Shown here one piece after another: positions 37,543 through 47,196 of a stretch of DNA of 64,000 bases. The position numbers and the translations under genes were made by a program. Numbering within the stretch: position 1 is the first letter of the stretch; the number at the start of each line of letters is the position of its first letter. The DNA is from Anabaena lutea FACHB-196. Its GTDB lineage: Bacteria; Cyanobacteriota; Cyanobacteriia; Cyanobacteriales; Nostocaceae. The notes under the pieces are model-generated. The model searched no databases. It saw nothing but the letters and a program-made list of their open reading frames with translations, and had not been told where the DNA came from. The stretch lies in the NCBI RefSeq assembly GCF_014698305.1, contig NZ_JACJST010000023.1:1-64000 (forward strand). The letters are read 5' to 3'.

Positions 37543-37571
37543 AAAGCGATCGCTACAGCAGCCATCGCTTT
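37543..37571. terminator. Hairpin after the pentapeptide gene
   Basis: An 8-bp perfect stem AAAGCGAT/ATCGCTTT (37543-37550, 37564-37571) with a 13-nt loop, 26 bp after the stop codon. There is no clear T-run, so termination is only a guess. The stem contains a GCGATCGC (HIP1) site. Confidence 0.4.
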
Positions 37572-37634
37572 CAGATATGCTATTTACAATTAACCAAATA
37601 CCGTGGGTTTAAGTCTCCCGGCTCTATAATCGGT

Positions 37635-37695
37635 AAGTTTTGTGTCGGGGTTAAATCCTCATTACAAAACTTAATTACGAATTACGAATTACGAA
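37635..37695. repeat. Hairpin plus ATTACGA array
   Basis: A 9-bp perfect stem AAGTTTTGT/ACAAAACTT (37635-37643, 37664-37672) encloses cggggttaaatcctcatta. It is followed by about three attacga units. The same flank and array type is seen at 214-258. Confidence 0.7.
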
Positions 37696-37700
37696 TTATT

Positions 37701-38816
37701 TTAATCTTCATCCTTTCCTATAACTTCTACTTCCTGAATATCGTTGATATCAGCAGATTCAGAAACCATCACCAACTCAGTCGCTTGTTGATGATTATGC
37801 CTCCACTCATCCAAAACATCTTTAACTAATACTTCTTGTACCCAAATTTTAGCAACAACAGTTAAAGGCAGTGCTAACAATAATCCTAAAAAGCCAAAGA
37901 AAGTCACGAAAAATAATTGAGAAATTAACGTTACTGCTGGTAATAAAGATACCTGATGTGCCATGACTACCGGAGTGATAAAATTACTCTCAGCTTGTTG
38001 AATAAAAAAGTAAAGAATTAAGACAAAAATAGGTTTCCAGGGATTATCTAAAAGAGCGATTGCCATCGCCGGTACTACACTCATAGTTGGTCCGAGATTA
38101 GGAATTAAATTCATAAATCCCGCCAAAACTCCTAATGCCAAAGCTGCCTTTACACCCAGTAATGACAAACCAATTAGGCTCATCAGCCCTACAACACAGA
38201 CAGCAAGAAAAGCCCCTGTCACCCATCTTTCTAATGAAGTTTCACACTGAGCTAAAATTCCCTGTACTCGTCGTCGATAAAATGAGGGAAACAGCCGGAT
38301 AAATACTTTTTGATAAGCATCAGGATCTGCTAAAAACATCCCTGTCAACACTAACACTAATAATATATTGAGAACAATTACTAAAGAGCCAGAAACAAAA
38401 GCAAAAGAGTTTCCCAATATGCGATTGAATAAAGGCTGTGCTTCTTCTATTAAGCTATTCAAATCTGGGATGAAAGGTGCTAATTGATCAGGAATGTGAG
38501 TTCTCTGTTCGTCAATCCAATTATTAATGCGCTCAAATCCTTGGGGAACTCGTAAGGTTAGTTCTTGGAATTGCTGCGTAAATGGTGGCACAATTAGCCA
38601 GAAAAAGCCAATCACACCAGCAAAAAAGATAGCTACTGACAGAACAACAGCAAGTCCACGTTTCATTCCCAAGCTTTGAAAAGTGCGTGCTAACCGATTT
38701 AAGATAGTTGCTAGGACAACAGCAGCAAATATCAGTAACAGCACTTCGCGCAGTTGCCACAATATATATAAAGATAGAACTAAGGCGATTAAACCGATCC
38801 ATTGACCCAGTTTCAC
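37701..38816 (-). CDS. AI-2E family transporter (UPF0118 permease)
   Basis: A 371-residue inner-membrane protein of the AI-2E/UPF0118 family, whose members export small molecules or move Na+/H+; substrate unknown here. Eight or so hydrophobic segments are visible, two at the N terminus, a soluble loop (about 80-135), and the conserved block GVLAGFMNLIPNLGPTMSVVPAMAIALL followed by FFIQQAESNFITPVVMAHQVSLLPAVTLISQL. The tail is acidic. Single gene. Confidence 0.88.
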   Translation of the reverse strand: MKLGQWIGLIALVLSLYILWQLREVLLLIFAAVVLATILNRLARTFQSLGMKRGLAVVLSVAIFFAGVIGFFWLIVPPFTQQFQELTLRVPQGFERINNWIDEQRTHIPDQLAPFIPDLNSLIEEAQPLFNRILGNSFAFVSGSLVIVLNILLVLVLTGMFLADPDAYQKVFIRLFPSFYRRRVQGILAQCETSLERWVTGAFLAVCVVGLMSLIGLSLLGVKAALALGVLAGFMNLIPNLGPTMSVVPAMAIALLDNPWKPIFVLILYFFIQQAESNFITPVVMAHQVSLLPAVTLISQLFFVTFFGFLGLLLALPLTVVAKIWVQEVLVKDVLDEWRHNHQQATELVMVSESADINDIQEVEVIGKDED

Positions 38817-38905
38817 AGACTAACTCCCAAAGCTTGGTGAGATGAAATTTTCGAGTAATTCAGATAGGTTAGCTGATTTTAGAGATTCCCACTAGAGATT
38901 TTCAG

Positions 38906-39097
38906 TTAATTTTGTTTTTGTGCTGGAATTCGCAAAAGTAGGATAGTTATCATAATCACAGTAGGCAACAAAACTAGAATTAACGCATTTGTTGACGTTT
39001 CGGGAATTAAAAACGTCGGAGTGGCATACTTAATCAACAATGATATTAAAGCCGAGAGTAAAAGTAGCTTAAGTAAGAAACCTAGTTGATTTTTCAT
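38906..39097 (-). CDS. Small two-helix membrane protein
   Basis: A 63-residue protein if it starts at the ATG at 39097 (an upstream start at 39115 adds six residues). Two hydrophobic helices (FLLKLLLLSALISLLIKY and ALILVLLPTVIMITILLL) are joined by a short polar loop, with a basic end. Its family is unknown to me. It is upstream of the AI-2E gene on the same strand with a 89-bp gap. Confidence 0.62.
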   Translation of the reverse strand: MKNQLGFLLKLLLLSALISLLIKYATPTFLIPETSTNALILVLLPTVIMITILLLRIPAQKQN

Positions 39098-39336
39098 AAA
39101 AGTACGGCAATACACATTTTTTTGGTAGGGTATACACGAATTTAGACTTCACTATCCAGTCTCTACAATAGAAAACAGATACAAAACTTTACTTATTTAG
39201 ATTCTGTATCTGTCAACATTCACAAAGTTGATTTCTGGAAAATGGTCGAATAAGCGCATTTTATAGTTATTTGCAGATTTTCAAAAGGCTGGATTTGATG
39301 AACTGAGTGCCAAATTCATTCTATTTCTTTATTTCC

Positions 39337-40005
39337 ATGATCTATCTACCAGTTTCATTACTGTTATTTCTGGTTTTATTGCTGTTGCTGCCATTTATTT
39401 GGTTTGCCGTTGCAGTAGACGTGGTGGAAATTGCGGTAGCTAAGTTGGGTTTTTCTCCTAGTATTGCTTTTGTATTGTTGTTGCTAGTAATTATTACCAG
39501 CACAATCAATATTCCCATCTACCGATTAGAAGCTCCCGTCCAATTAGCAGATGAATTTGCGGCATTGTGGTTAAAGGAATTTTGGGGTATTCCATTAAGA
39601 AATGTGCAACGCTCTACCGTGGTAGCTCTGAATGTGGGGGGTGGATTAATACCTGTTGTGTTGGCATTATACCAATTTTCTCAGGGAAATGGGCTGGCAA
39701 TTCTGCTAGTTACTGCCATTGTGACTGTTGTCAGCTACTTTGCAGCCCAAGTAGTACCGGGAATTGGGATTCAAATGAATCCATTGCTTGCTCCTTTGAC
39801 TGCGGCTGTGTCTGCAATGCTAATAGCCTCACCTCATGCTGCACCAGTGGCTTTTGCGGGTGGTGTTTTAGGTACTTTAATTGGTGCTGATTTGCTACAT
39901 CTCAAGGATATTCAAGCTATGAGTGCGGGTGTATTGAGTATTGGTGGTGCGGGTGTATTTGATGGAATTGCTTTATGTGGACTATTTGCTTTGTTATTAA
40001 GCTGA
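39337..40005 (+). CDS. DUF1614 membrane protein
   Basis: A protein of 222 residues from the ATG at 39337 (an upstream GTG at 39307 adds ten). It has six or seven hydrophobic segments. The conserved parts ITSTINIPIYRLE, VALNVGGGLIPVVLALY, and GGVLGTLIGADLLHLKDI...SIGGAGVFDGIALCGLFALLL match the DUF1614 family of unknown function. It is followed by ftsH after 93 bp on the same strand; cotranscription is possible but unproved. Confidence 0.82.
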   Translation: MIYLPVSLLLFLVLLLLLPFIWFAVAVDVVEIAVAKLGFSPSIAFVLLLLVIITSTINIPIYRLEAPVQLADEFAALWLKEFWGIPLRNVQRSTVVALNVGGGLIPVVLALYQFSQGNGLAILLVTAIVTVVSYFAAQVVPGIGIQMNPLLAPLTAAVSAMLIASPHAAPVAFAGGVLGTLIGADLLHLKDIQAMSAGVLSIGGAGVFDGIALCGLFALLLS

Positions 40006-40098
40006 GAACAGGGAATAGGAAAGGTTAATAAAGCAATCACCTTTTCCCCAATCACCAATGACTAATAACTAACAAACAAATTTCGTTGAGGTGACATT

Positions 40099-42036
40099 AT
40101 GCCTGTAGAAACTAATAATAACAAACAGATGAAACCGCCAAAAATCAGACAGTTTGGGGGTAGTTTCCTAATTTTATTGACTCTTTTGTTATTGCTGAAT
40201 TTGATAGTTCCCAGTTTGTTTGGGACTCGATTGCAGCAAGTTCCCTATAGTGATTTTATTGCTCAAGTACAAGCTGGTAAAGTAGATAAAGCAATTGTGG
40301 GGAGCGATCGCATTGAATATTCTATCAAAACCCAAACCCCCGAAGGTAAAACCGTTGAACAGGTATTTAGAACTACACCTGTAGCCATCGACTTGGATTT
40401 ACCGAAAATTCTCCGTGAGAATAATGTCGAATTTGCCGCACCACCACCAAACGAAAACGCCTGGATTGGCACTGTATTGAGTTGGGTAGCTCCCCCATTA
40501 ATTTTCTTTGGGATTTGGGCATTTTTAATGAATCGTCAAGGTGCTGGCCCCGCAGCGCTGACAGTTGGTAAAAGTAAAGCTCGCATTTATTCTGAAGGCA
40601 GCACTGGGGTAAAATTCCTAGATGTGGCGGGTGTAGATGAAGCCAAAGCCGAATTAGAAGAAATCGTTGATTTTCTCAAAAATGCGACCAAATACACCAA
40701 CTTAGGGGCAAAAATTCCCAAAGGTGTGTTGTTAGTCGGACCGCCAGGTACAGGTAAAACATTACTAGCAAAAGCGATCGCAGGTGAAGCTGGTGTTCCT
40801 TTCTTCAGTATCTCCGGTTCTGAATTTATTGAATTATTTGTTGGTGTCGGTGCTGCAAGAGTTAGAGATTTATTTGAACAAGCAAAACAACAAGCACCCT
40901 GTATCGTCTTCATCGATGAATTAGACGCTTTAGGTAAATCTCGTGGTGGTCCTGGTGGTTTCGTCGGTGGTAACGATGAAAGAGAACAAACCCTCAACCA
41001 ATTACTCACCGAAATGGATGGTTTTGACGCTAACACCGGTGTAATTATCATCGCTGCTACCAACCGTCCCGAAGTTCTCGATCCTGCTTTACGTCGTCCT
41101 GGTCGTTTTGACCGTCAAATTGTGGTGGATAGACCTGATAAAATTGGTCGAGAAGCTATTCTCAAAGTCCACGCTAGAAATGTGAAATTAGCCGAAGATG
41201 TGGATTTAGGAATTATTGCCACTCGCACACCTGGTTTTGCTGGTGCAGATTTAGCTAACTTAGTCAATGAAGCAGCTTTGTTAGCAGCAAGAAATAACCG
41301 TCAAGCGGTACTCATGGCAGATTTTAATGAAGCCATTGAACGTTTAATTGCAGGTTTAGAAAAACGTTCTCGTGTGTTAAACGAAATTGAGAAAAAAACT
41401 GTTGCTTATCACGAAGTTGGACACGCTATCATCGGTGCATTAATGCCTGGAGCAGGTAAAGTTGAAAAAATTTCTGTTGTTCCCCGTGGTGTCGGTGCTT
41501 TGGGTTATACAATCCAAATGCCAGAAGAAGACCGTTTCTTAATGGTAGAAGATGAAATTCGTGGACGTATTGCCACTTTATTAGGTGGACGTTCTTCGGA
41601 AGAAATTGTATTTGGTAAAGTATCAACTGGTGCTTCTGACGATATTCAAAAAGTCACTGATTTAGCAGAAAGGGCAATTACAATTTATGGCATGAGTGAT
41701 AAACTCGGACCTGTCGCTTTTGAAAAAGTTCAACAGCAGTTTATTGAAGGTTATGGAAATCCTCGGCGTACAATTAGTCCCCAAATGACGGAAGAAATTG
41801 ACCGCGAAGTGAAGGAAATTGTCGATAATGCTCACCACATTGCTTTAAGCATTCTGAAAAATAACCGCGATTTACTAGAAGAAATTGCCCAGGAATTATT
41901 ACAAAAGGAAATTCTTGAAGGTAGTTATTTACGCGAAAAGCTAACTCAAGCAAAAGCTCCAGATGAAATGTCTGAATGGTTGCGAACTGGTAAGTTAGAT
42001 GCTGATAAACCTTTGCTGCAAACGCTTTTGGTTTAG
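40099..42036 (+). CDS. ftsH: ATP-dependent zinc metalloprotease FtsH
   Basis: A 645-residue membrane AAA+ protease for quality control, including replacement of damaged D1 in photosystem II. Transmembrane helices lie at about 22-40 and 122-144. AAA motifs: Walker A GPPGTGKT (about 214-221), Walker [13 protein letters not shown], and the second region of homology [19 protein letters not shown]. The zinc site HEVGH is at 438-442, with the third ligand Asp near 514-515 ([12 protein letters not shown]). Length and motifs are complete. Cyanobacteria have four FtsH paralogs, and which one this is cannot be set by eye. Confidence 0.95.
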   Translation: MPVETNNNKQMKPPKIRQFGGSFLILLTLLLLLNLIVPSLFGTRLQQVPYSDFIAQVQAGKVDKAIVGSDRIEYSIKTQTPEGKTVEQVFRTTPVAIDLDLPKILRENNVEFAAPPPNENAWIGTVLSWVAPPLIFFGIWAFLMNRQGAGPAALTVGKSKARIYSEGSTGVKFLDVAGVDEAKAELEEIVDFLKNATKYTNLGAKIPKGVLLVGPPGTGKTLLAKAIAGEAGVPFFSISGSEFIELFVGVGAARVRDLFEQAKQQAPCIVFIDELDALGKSRGGPGGFVGGNDEREQTLNQLLTEMDGFDANTGVIIIAATNRPEVLDPALRRPGRFDRQIVVDRPDKIGREAILKVHARNVKLAEDVDLGIIATRTPGFAGADLANLVNEAALLAARNNRQAVLMADFNEAIERLIAGLEKRSRVLNEIEKKTVAYHEVGHAIIGALMPGAGKVEKISVVPRGVGALGYTIQMPEEDRFLMVEDEIRGRIATLLGGRSSEEIVFGKVSTGASDDIQKVTDLAERAITIYGMSDKLGPVAFEKVQQQFIEGYGNPRRTISPQMTEEIDREVKEIVDNAHHIALSILKNNRDLLEEIAQELLQKEILEGSYLREKLTQAKAPDEMSEWLRTGKLDADKPLLQTLLV

Positions 42037-42060
42037 AGTTTTTTAAACGCAGAGGATTAT

Positions 42061-42168
42061 CTCGTTCCCAGTCAGAGACTGGGAATGCCATTAATAGAGG
42101 CTCTGGCTCTGATTTAATCTAAGGCAGAGCCTTCTTGAATTCATTCCCATACAGAGTATGGGAACGAG
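42061..42168. repeat. MITE-like element with CTCGTTCCCA ends, copy 1
   Basis: A 108-bp element whose ends CTCGTTCCCA (42061-42070) and TGGGAACGAG (42159-42168) are inverted repeats. Inside are further palindromes (cccagtcagagactggg, ggctctg/cagagcc, cccatacagagtatggg). Copy 2 is at 61215-61324. Both copies are preceded by ttat. It lies 25 bp after ftsH and may act as a terminator. Confidence 0.9.
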
Positions 42169-42181
42169 AAAATGGTGTTAT

Positions 42182-44140
42182 TTAAACTACGCTGGCAGAG
42201 AAAGCAAAATCACTAGCTGAGAGATTAGCGGAGTTAATTCCCACTAACAAAGCTATTTCAGTTGTTCCGTTTTTGAGTAAAGTATCAGCACCAGTTTGTT
42301 CTTTGGTTACTTGACCAAAATTGAGGATACCCACTCCACCAAAGCCGATTTTGTCAACTCCAATGGTGAAATCTGTAATGGTATTTTTGCTAGTCGGTAA
42401 ACTACCATTAGCAACCCAAAATTGCTCATTACCACTACCACCTGTGAGTTTATTACCTCCTGCTTTTCCAGCAAAGAGGATATCATTACCATCACCACCG
42501 GATAGAAAATCATTCAGGTTAGAGACTAATACGTCATCTCCTGAACCACCAAAAATACGGTTGTTACTTCCTTCACTGGTAATATTATCGTTACCTGAAC
42601 CACCCAACAATAATTGACGTGAACCTTCAACAACTCTTAGTTCATCTGCACCTGCTGCACCAAACAGATTGTTAGTACCATTGGCTTCAGCTACAAATAG
42701 CATATCCTCACCATCACCACCATTGACAGTGGTATTGTTAGCAGGGCCATTTGCACCAACAGTAACCATATCATCACCATCTCCTGCGGAAACAGAAGAG
42801 TTGCTATTGACTGTGACAACATCATTACCATTACCTGCAAAGATGTCATTATCGTCGGTGGAATTTATTGTATCGTCTCCGTCACCAGCAAATAATGTTT
42901 GTCCTGCTTCGGGGTTGAGTTCTTCACTATTGGGAGTCCCGAAGATGAATGGTGTTTGAATCTGAATGGAGAAAGTATCCGTTGCGATCGCTCCTTCTTT
43001 ATCTGTAGCGATTACTTTTACATCCAGTTGACCTGCATCTCCATATGCAGGAGTACCACTAAATGTTTGAGTTATGGGATTAAAACTCAACCAATCTGGT
43101 AATTCACTACCATCTGCTAAGGTAGTTGAATAAGTAATCAAATCGGGAATTATTCCCTCATCCAGTAGTGTATTCTCAAATGTTTGGGAAATGTATTGAT
43201 GAAGCTTGGTAGTGGGATGAGCTTCATCCCAGTATGCATATTCATCAGGGTTAACAGTCCCAGGGGTGATATAAATCAGAGGTTCGGTAAGATTGGTGAA
43301 GTCGTAATTTTCAGGATTAGCTTGAACTTCTTCATTAAAACTAAAGATATCTACTACAGATAAATCAATGTTGAGAGATGATTCTAGATCATTTACTTCT
43401 TGACTTAAAGCATTGTTAAACTCAATAGAAAATTCTCTACCATCGGCAGTAGGATTTGCTGGATTTATGTAAGGTCTAGCTTTTAAATCTTCTAAATTAG
43501 CAACAACAATTTCCTTTGCTCCTAAACTGCTTAATGTCGTAATTGCATCACCAATACTTGTGGCTGCATTCTTAGCAACTTCGACGGGATCAGCCGTAGC
43601 AGCGAGAAAATTAAAATCATTATGACCAGCCCAGATTATGTATAGTGTATCTTCACTAACCGGAGTATTTGTATTTTCAGTTGTAAATTGTTGAATTTGT
43701 GTTAATACTGATGGGATAGGATTATTCTCAAAACCCGGAAAAACAACATCTTCCCCTGCCTTTGCTCCACCATGAGCGAAATTTATGACTGATTCTTCGC
43801 TAAAGGCTAATTTAGATCCCAGATAATCTACCCAATTCGGTCCGTTAGCAAAACGTCCTTGGTAATAATAGGGTGATGCGGGATAACCAAATGGTTGGGG
43901 ATCAAAGTTCTTGAATATTTCAAAAACATTTCCAGTATCAGAAAGGCTATTACCAAAGACAACTAAATTATCAAAGGGGTTGATAGCGTCTGGATCTGAA
44001 AAAATATCGTTAGAAATCGTAAATCTAAACTGGGAATTCGCCTTAGCTTCTTGATTTAAAATTGGATTATTGAGGATGGGTGATTGATTCATGGTAGATA
44101 CTAAGTTTGCGTTTTCAGAATTGTTGATAATTTCCTGCAC
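42182..44140 (-). CDS. Secreted GDSL/SGNH esterase with Ig-like domain and RTX calcium repeats
   Basis: A 652-residue multidomain protein. Residues about 55-335 form a GDSL-family lipase/esterase: FGNSLSDTGN (nucleophile Ser), HGGAKAG, GHNDF, and the catalytic Asp-His in DEAHPT. A cadherin-like/He_PIG Ig fold follows (about 345-400; LPDWLSFNPITQTFSGTP). From about 405 to 600 come RTX-type nonapeptides (GGDGEDMLFVAE, GGSGDDVLVSN, GGDGNDILFAG) that bind Ca2+. There is no N-terminal signal peptide, as expected for type I secretion; no type I exporter is adjacent. Substrate unknown. Confidence 0.9.
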   Translation of the reverse strand: MQEIINNSENANLVSTMNQSPILNNPILNQEAKANSQFRFTISNDIFSDPDAINPFDNLVVFGNSLSDTGNVFEIFKNFDPQPFGYPASPYYYQGRFANGPNWVDYLGSKLAFSEESVINFAHGGAKAGEDVVFPGFENNPIPSVLTQIQQFTTENTNTPVSEDTLYIIWAGHNDFNFLAATADPVEVAKNAATSIGDAITTLSSLGAKEIVVANLEDLKARPYINPANPTADGREFSIEFNNALSQEVNDLESSLNIDLSVVDIFSFNEEVQANPENYDFTNLTEPLIYITPGTVNPDEYAYWDEAHPTTKLHQYISQTFENTLLDEGIIPDLITYSTTLADGSELPDWLSFNPITQTFSGTPAYGDAGQLDVKVIATDKEGAIATDTFSIQIQTPFIFGTPNSEELNPEAGQTLFAGDGDDTINSTDDNDIFAGNGNDVVTVNSNSSVSAGDGDDMVTVGANGPANNTTVNGGDGEDMLFVAEANGTNNLFGAAGADELRVVEGSRQLLLGGSGNDNITSEGSNNRIFGGSGDDVLVSNLNDFLSGGDGNDILFAGKAGGNKLTGGSGNEQFWVANGSLPTSKNTITDFTIGVDKIGFGGVGILNFGQVTKEQTGADTLLKNGTTEIALLVGINSANLSASDFAFSASVV

Positions 44141-44358
44141 AACTTATAGGAAAATCTTATGAAAATTCCTAAAGAAATGTTTTTGAGTTAAAAGGGTAAA
44201 ATTATGATATTCTATTAAGTCTAATTTAGAGAATATATGCATTTACCCAAAAAATGAGGACGCTTGCAAAAGCATCCTAGAGAAGTATAAAAGTAATCCT
44301 ACAAATATGCAACCCCAAAAAATATATTATGGTATTGGGGGTAATTATTTTTTTTCAT

Positions 44359-44919
44359 TTAACCAAAACTTAACCAACCAAAAACTTCTTTAACTGTTAG
44401 TTCTAATTCAATACCCTCAAGAATTGGTAATTTATCATCACCTTCATATAATTCAATTTTTTGACCAGGAAAAACAGCTAATATACTTTCTTCTTCTGAG
44501 TTGATTAACCATCCTAATTCTGTGCCATTGCGACAACAATGTAATAATTTGGCTAAGACTTTTTTCTGTTGTTGTCCTGCGAAAAGAATTTCAATTACCC
44601 AGTCTGGATGAATTTCAAAGCGGTTGACTATTTTACCTGATGCAGTTTTAGGGATTCTTTCCCAGCGAAATACAGCTATATCCGGTACAATAGTATCACC
44701 ACCAAAAGTACAGCGTAATTCTGAAAAAGCTATGGCAATTTTTTGAATTCTGGCTTTTCCATTTATAAATTCAATTAAAGTAGTCTGGATTAAGCTATGT
44801 TCACCCTGTGGCATTGGTTTTTGTATAATTTCCCCGTTAATAAATTCCGATGCTGGTTTAGTTTCCGGGAGTTTCAGGAACTCATCTAAAGTAATTTTGC
44901 ATTCACTAGCTATAGTCAT
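44359..44919 (-). CDS. Uma2 family protein (DUF820, PD-(D/E)XK fold)
   Basis: A 186-residue protein of the Uma2 family, restriction-endonuclease-fold proteins hugely expanded in cyanobacteria, mostly without known role and often tied to transposons. The core shows Asp in TIVPDIAVFRW, then Glu in PDWVIEILFAG and Lys in QQQKKVLAKL, and the closing GTELGWLINSEEESILAVF. A hairpin with ccccaa/ttgggg arms (about 44322-44340) follows the gene and may end its transcript. Single gene. Confidence 0.87.
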   Translation of the reverse strand: MTIASECKITLDEFLKLPETKPASEFINGEIIQKPMPQGEHSLIQTTLIEFINGKARIQKIAIAFSELRCTFGGDTIVPDIAVFRWERIPKTASGKIVNRFEIHPDWVIEILFAGQQQKKVLAKLLHCCRNGTELGWLINSEEESILAVFPGQKIELYEGDDKLPILEGIELELTVKEVFGWLSFG

Positions 44920-45055
44920 AGTCGTTAATGAAAAAGCATATTTCTATTATCAACGATAATATGAAGTTTATCTTCTATAAAAACTTGTTTTTACAACACA
45001 GAGGAATTTCTCCGCGTTCCTTTGCGGTTTACTTTGCGTTCCTCTGCGTTTAAAC

Positions 45056-46810
45056 TTAACTCCGCTGCCAAATTTTAATCGTCTTATCTAAACTCCCACT
45101 CACCAACATTTCTCCAGAAGCTGTAAAAGTCAAAGCTGTAACTGTATTAGTGTGACCAGTAAACGTGCCTAACAACTCTCCCGTTTCTAGATGCCACAAT
45201 TTGATAGTTTTATCAGCACTACCACTAGCAATAATTTGTTCATTAGGACTCAGGGCTACAGCGTACACACCATCTCTATGACTTTTAAGAGTGTGAATTA
45301 ATTTCCCTGTTTCCACATTCCAGACTTTAATAGTTTTATCACGACTCCCACTCACCAAGAATTTAGCATCAGCACTAATTGCTAGAGAATTAACAACGTG
45401 AGAATGACCAATAAGAATATGTAGTGGTTGTATATCCTCAACCTTTTTCTTACTAACTATAGAAGATGTATGCCAAACTTTAATTTTGCGGTAACTACCT
45501 GTAATCAAAAGTTGCCCATCTTGACTTAACACCATTGAATGGGCTGCTGTATCATCTAAAGATAAAGATTTTTCAACCTGGCGATTACACAAATCCCAAA
45601 ACAAGATTCTTCTGTCATCGCCACCAGTTGCGATCATCTTGCTATCAGGAGTAAAAGCAACACAACGCACACTCCCATTATGTTTATGCAAAATATCAAT
45701 TAAATCCAGTGCGCCAGTATGCCAAATTTTAATTGTAGAATCTGCACCTACACTAACTAAAGTTTGTCCATCTGCACTAAAAGCCAAGGAATTTACTTCA
45801 TCTACTAACTCAGACATTATCCAAGGATATTCTGACAAAGTTTCGATTAGTTCACCTTTAGTTAGATCCCATAATTTTGTTTCTCCTCGGCTACCACTAG
45901 CTAATATGGGTACAGTTTTAACAGCGTAAGCTAGACAGTTAATACCTCTAGTGTGTCCTTTCAAGGTCTGCCAAAATTCCCAATCCCCAATAACATTTTT
46001 TTGCGGATGGTCTGATGGCAAAGTTTGAATAGTCTCTGCAATGATTATTTCATCTGCTACAGGCAGATCATATTTTTTGCCATCTAGCGATTCTAAATAC
46101 CAATTTAATCCTCCTGCATACAATAAATTACTAGGAGTGATAGACAGTTTTGGTTCAGTACGTTCTAGTTGATGTGTTGGTAAAAAACCAGCGATTACAG
46201 TTTGCTTTTCATAGCCTAATTTAGTAGTTGCTGGATACAACAAACACAGAAAAATTAAAACCTGGTGATTTCTGACATCTTCTTGACTAATTGACCACCG
46301 AATTTTGTCTTTTTTAATTCCGTTGAAACTTTCTCCATCTGCTACGTGAACTTGAATACTAATTTTTGGGTTATTATTCAACCAATAAATAAATTTACTT
46401 TCACTACGTAAATTACCCTCATCATCTAAGACCATATTTTCTAAAGTGTCTTGTGGCACTTTTTTGACTAATTTACCCAACCTTTCTGTAATCAATCTAT
46501 CTACAATTTGTTCTCGAACCAGATAATCCTCTGCTTGGCGTTGAAAATATGTAGGAAAGGGAATTGTCCAGTCAGGTGGTTCAGGATATTCGGGTGGCAT
46601 TGGTGGAGGGTTTTTGGCAAGAATTTCTGCTTGTTGGCGCGAACATTCTACTATTTTTGCCAATGGCTCGCCCCAAAAGGCGACAATCTCACTGTGACAA
46701 CCTTTTACTTGACCTTCTAAGAGAGAAAGATCCGCAGTTTTAGGTTTTTTCACACGTTGTAGGAAGTCAATTTGTTGAGCTTTTAGTAAGCTAATCCAAT
46801 CCATCTGCAT
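45056..46810 (-). CDS. WD40-repeat protein
   Basis: A 584-residue protein. The first 280 residues are a non-repeat region, mixed helix and strand (start MQMDWISLLKAQQIDFLQRVKKPKTADLSLLEGQ). From about 290 to 584 come seven WD40 blades ending in WDL/WHT/WNV-type motifs (for example GHTRGINCLAYA, SRDKTIKVWNVETGKLIHTL), making one beta-propeller. WD40 proteins of filamentous cyanobacteria are scaffolds in signalling. No kinase or protease domain is fused. The N-terminal family is not recognised. Confidence 0.85.
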   Translation of the reverse strand: MQMDWISLLKAQQIDFLQRVKKPKTADLSLLEGQVKGCHSEIVAFWGEPLAKIVECSRQQAEILAKNPPPMPPEYPEPPDWTIPFPTYFQRQAEDYLVREQIVDRLITERLGKLVKKVPQDTLENMVLDDEGNLRSESKFIYWLNNNPKISIQVHVADGESFNGIKKDKIRWSISQEDVRNHQVLIFLCLLYPATTKLGYEKQTVIAGFLPTHQLERTEPKLSITPSNLLYAGGLNWYLESLDGKKYDLPVADEIIIAETIQTLPSDHPQKNVIGDWEFWQTLKGHTRGINCLAYAVKTVPILASGSRGETKLWDLTKGELIETLSEYPWIMSELVDEVNSLAFSADGQTLVSVGADSTIKIWHTGALDLIDILHKHNGSVRCVAFTPDSKMIATGGDDRRILFWDLCNRQVEKSLSLDDTAAHSMVLSQDGQLLITGSYRKIKVWHTSSIVSKKKVEDIQPLHILIGHSHVVNSLAISADAKFLVSGSRDKTIKVWNVETGKLIHTLKSHRDGVYAVALSPNEQIIASGSADKTIKLWHLETGELLGTFTGHTNTVTALTFTASGEMLVSGSLDKTIKIWQRS

Positions 46811-47196
46811 GATAGCGGCACATTATTGCATATTCAGGGTAATTTATACCAACGCAATTACTCAATTTTATAACCTTTAGTTAAGTAAAAAATCAGTAAT
46901 ATTTACAGTCCCATAGAAGACAAACAAATTTTTAGGTTTATGCTAAAGATACATCTAGATAATCATCAAACGTTTGATCAACTTATTTAGTAGTATATAG
47001 AGATTTAGATGATTTCCATAAATTCTAACTAACTTAGCAAACTAGTTACTGTTTCTAGAGAAACAGTTATCCAGACAAATGAGGTGTATGGTTTATCAGT
47101 AAATCAATTTTTTTTAGGAATGTAATTTCTAAAATTGGTCAAAGCCAGATATATTAATTATTTGTGTAACCAATGCATCTATCTGAGAAAATATCC
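46811..47196. promoter_or_regulatory. AT-rich gap with a 20-bp operator-like palindrome
   Basis: This gap has no gene. The perfect palindrome ACTGTTTCT-AG-AGAAACAGT (47049-47068) lies about 130 bp before the start of the NAD-binding protein gene and looks like a dimeric repressor site. The rest is AT-rich without clear features. Confidence 0.55.

Noticed and set aside
40587-41063. 158-codon minus-strand frame opposite ftsH
   Set aside because: Antisense to the highly conserved AAA domain; no motif of its own.
42321-42959. Plus-strand frames opposite the RTX gene
   Set aside because: They are antisense translations of Gly/Asp-rich calcium repeats (Ser/Pro-rich shadows), with no start context or family pattern.
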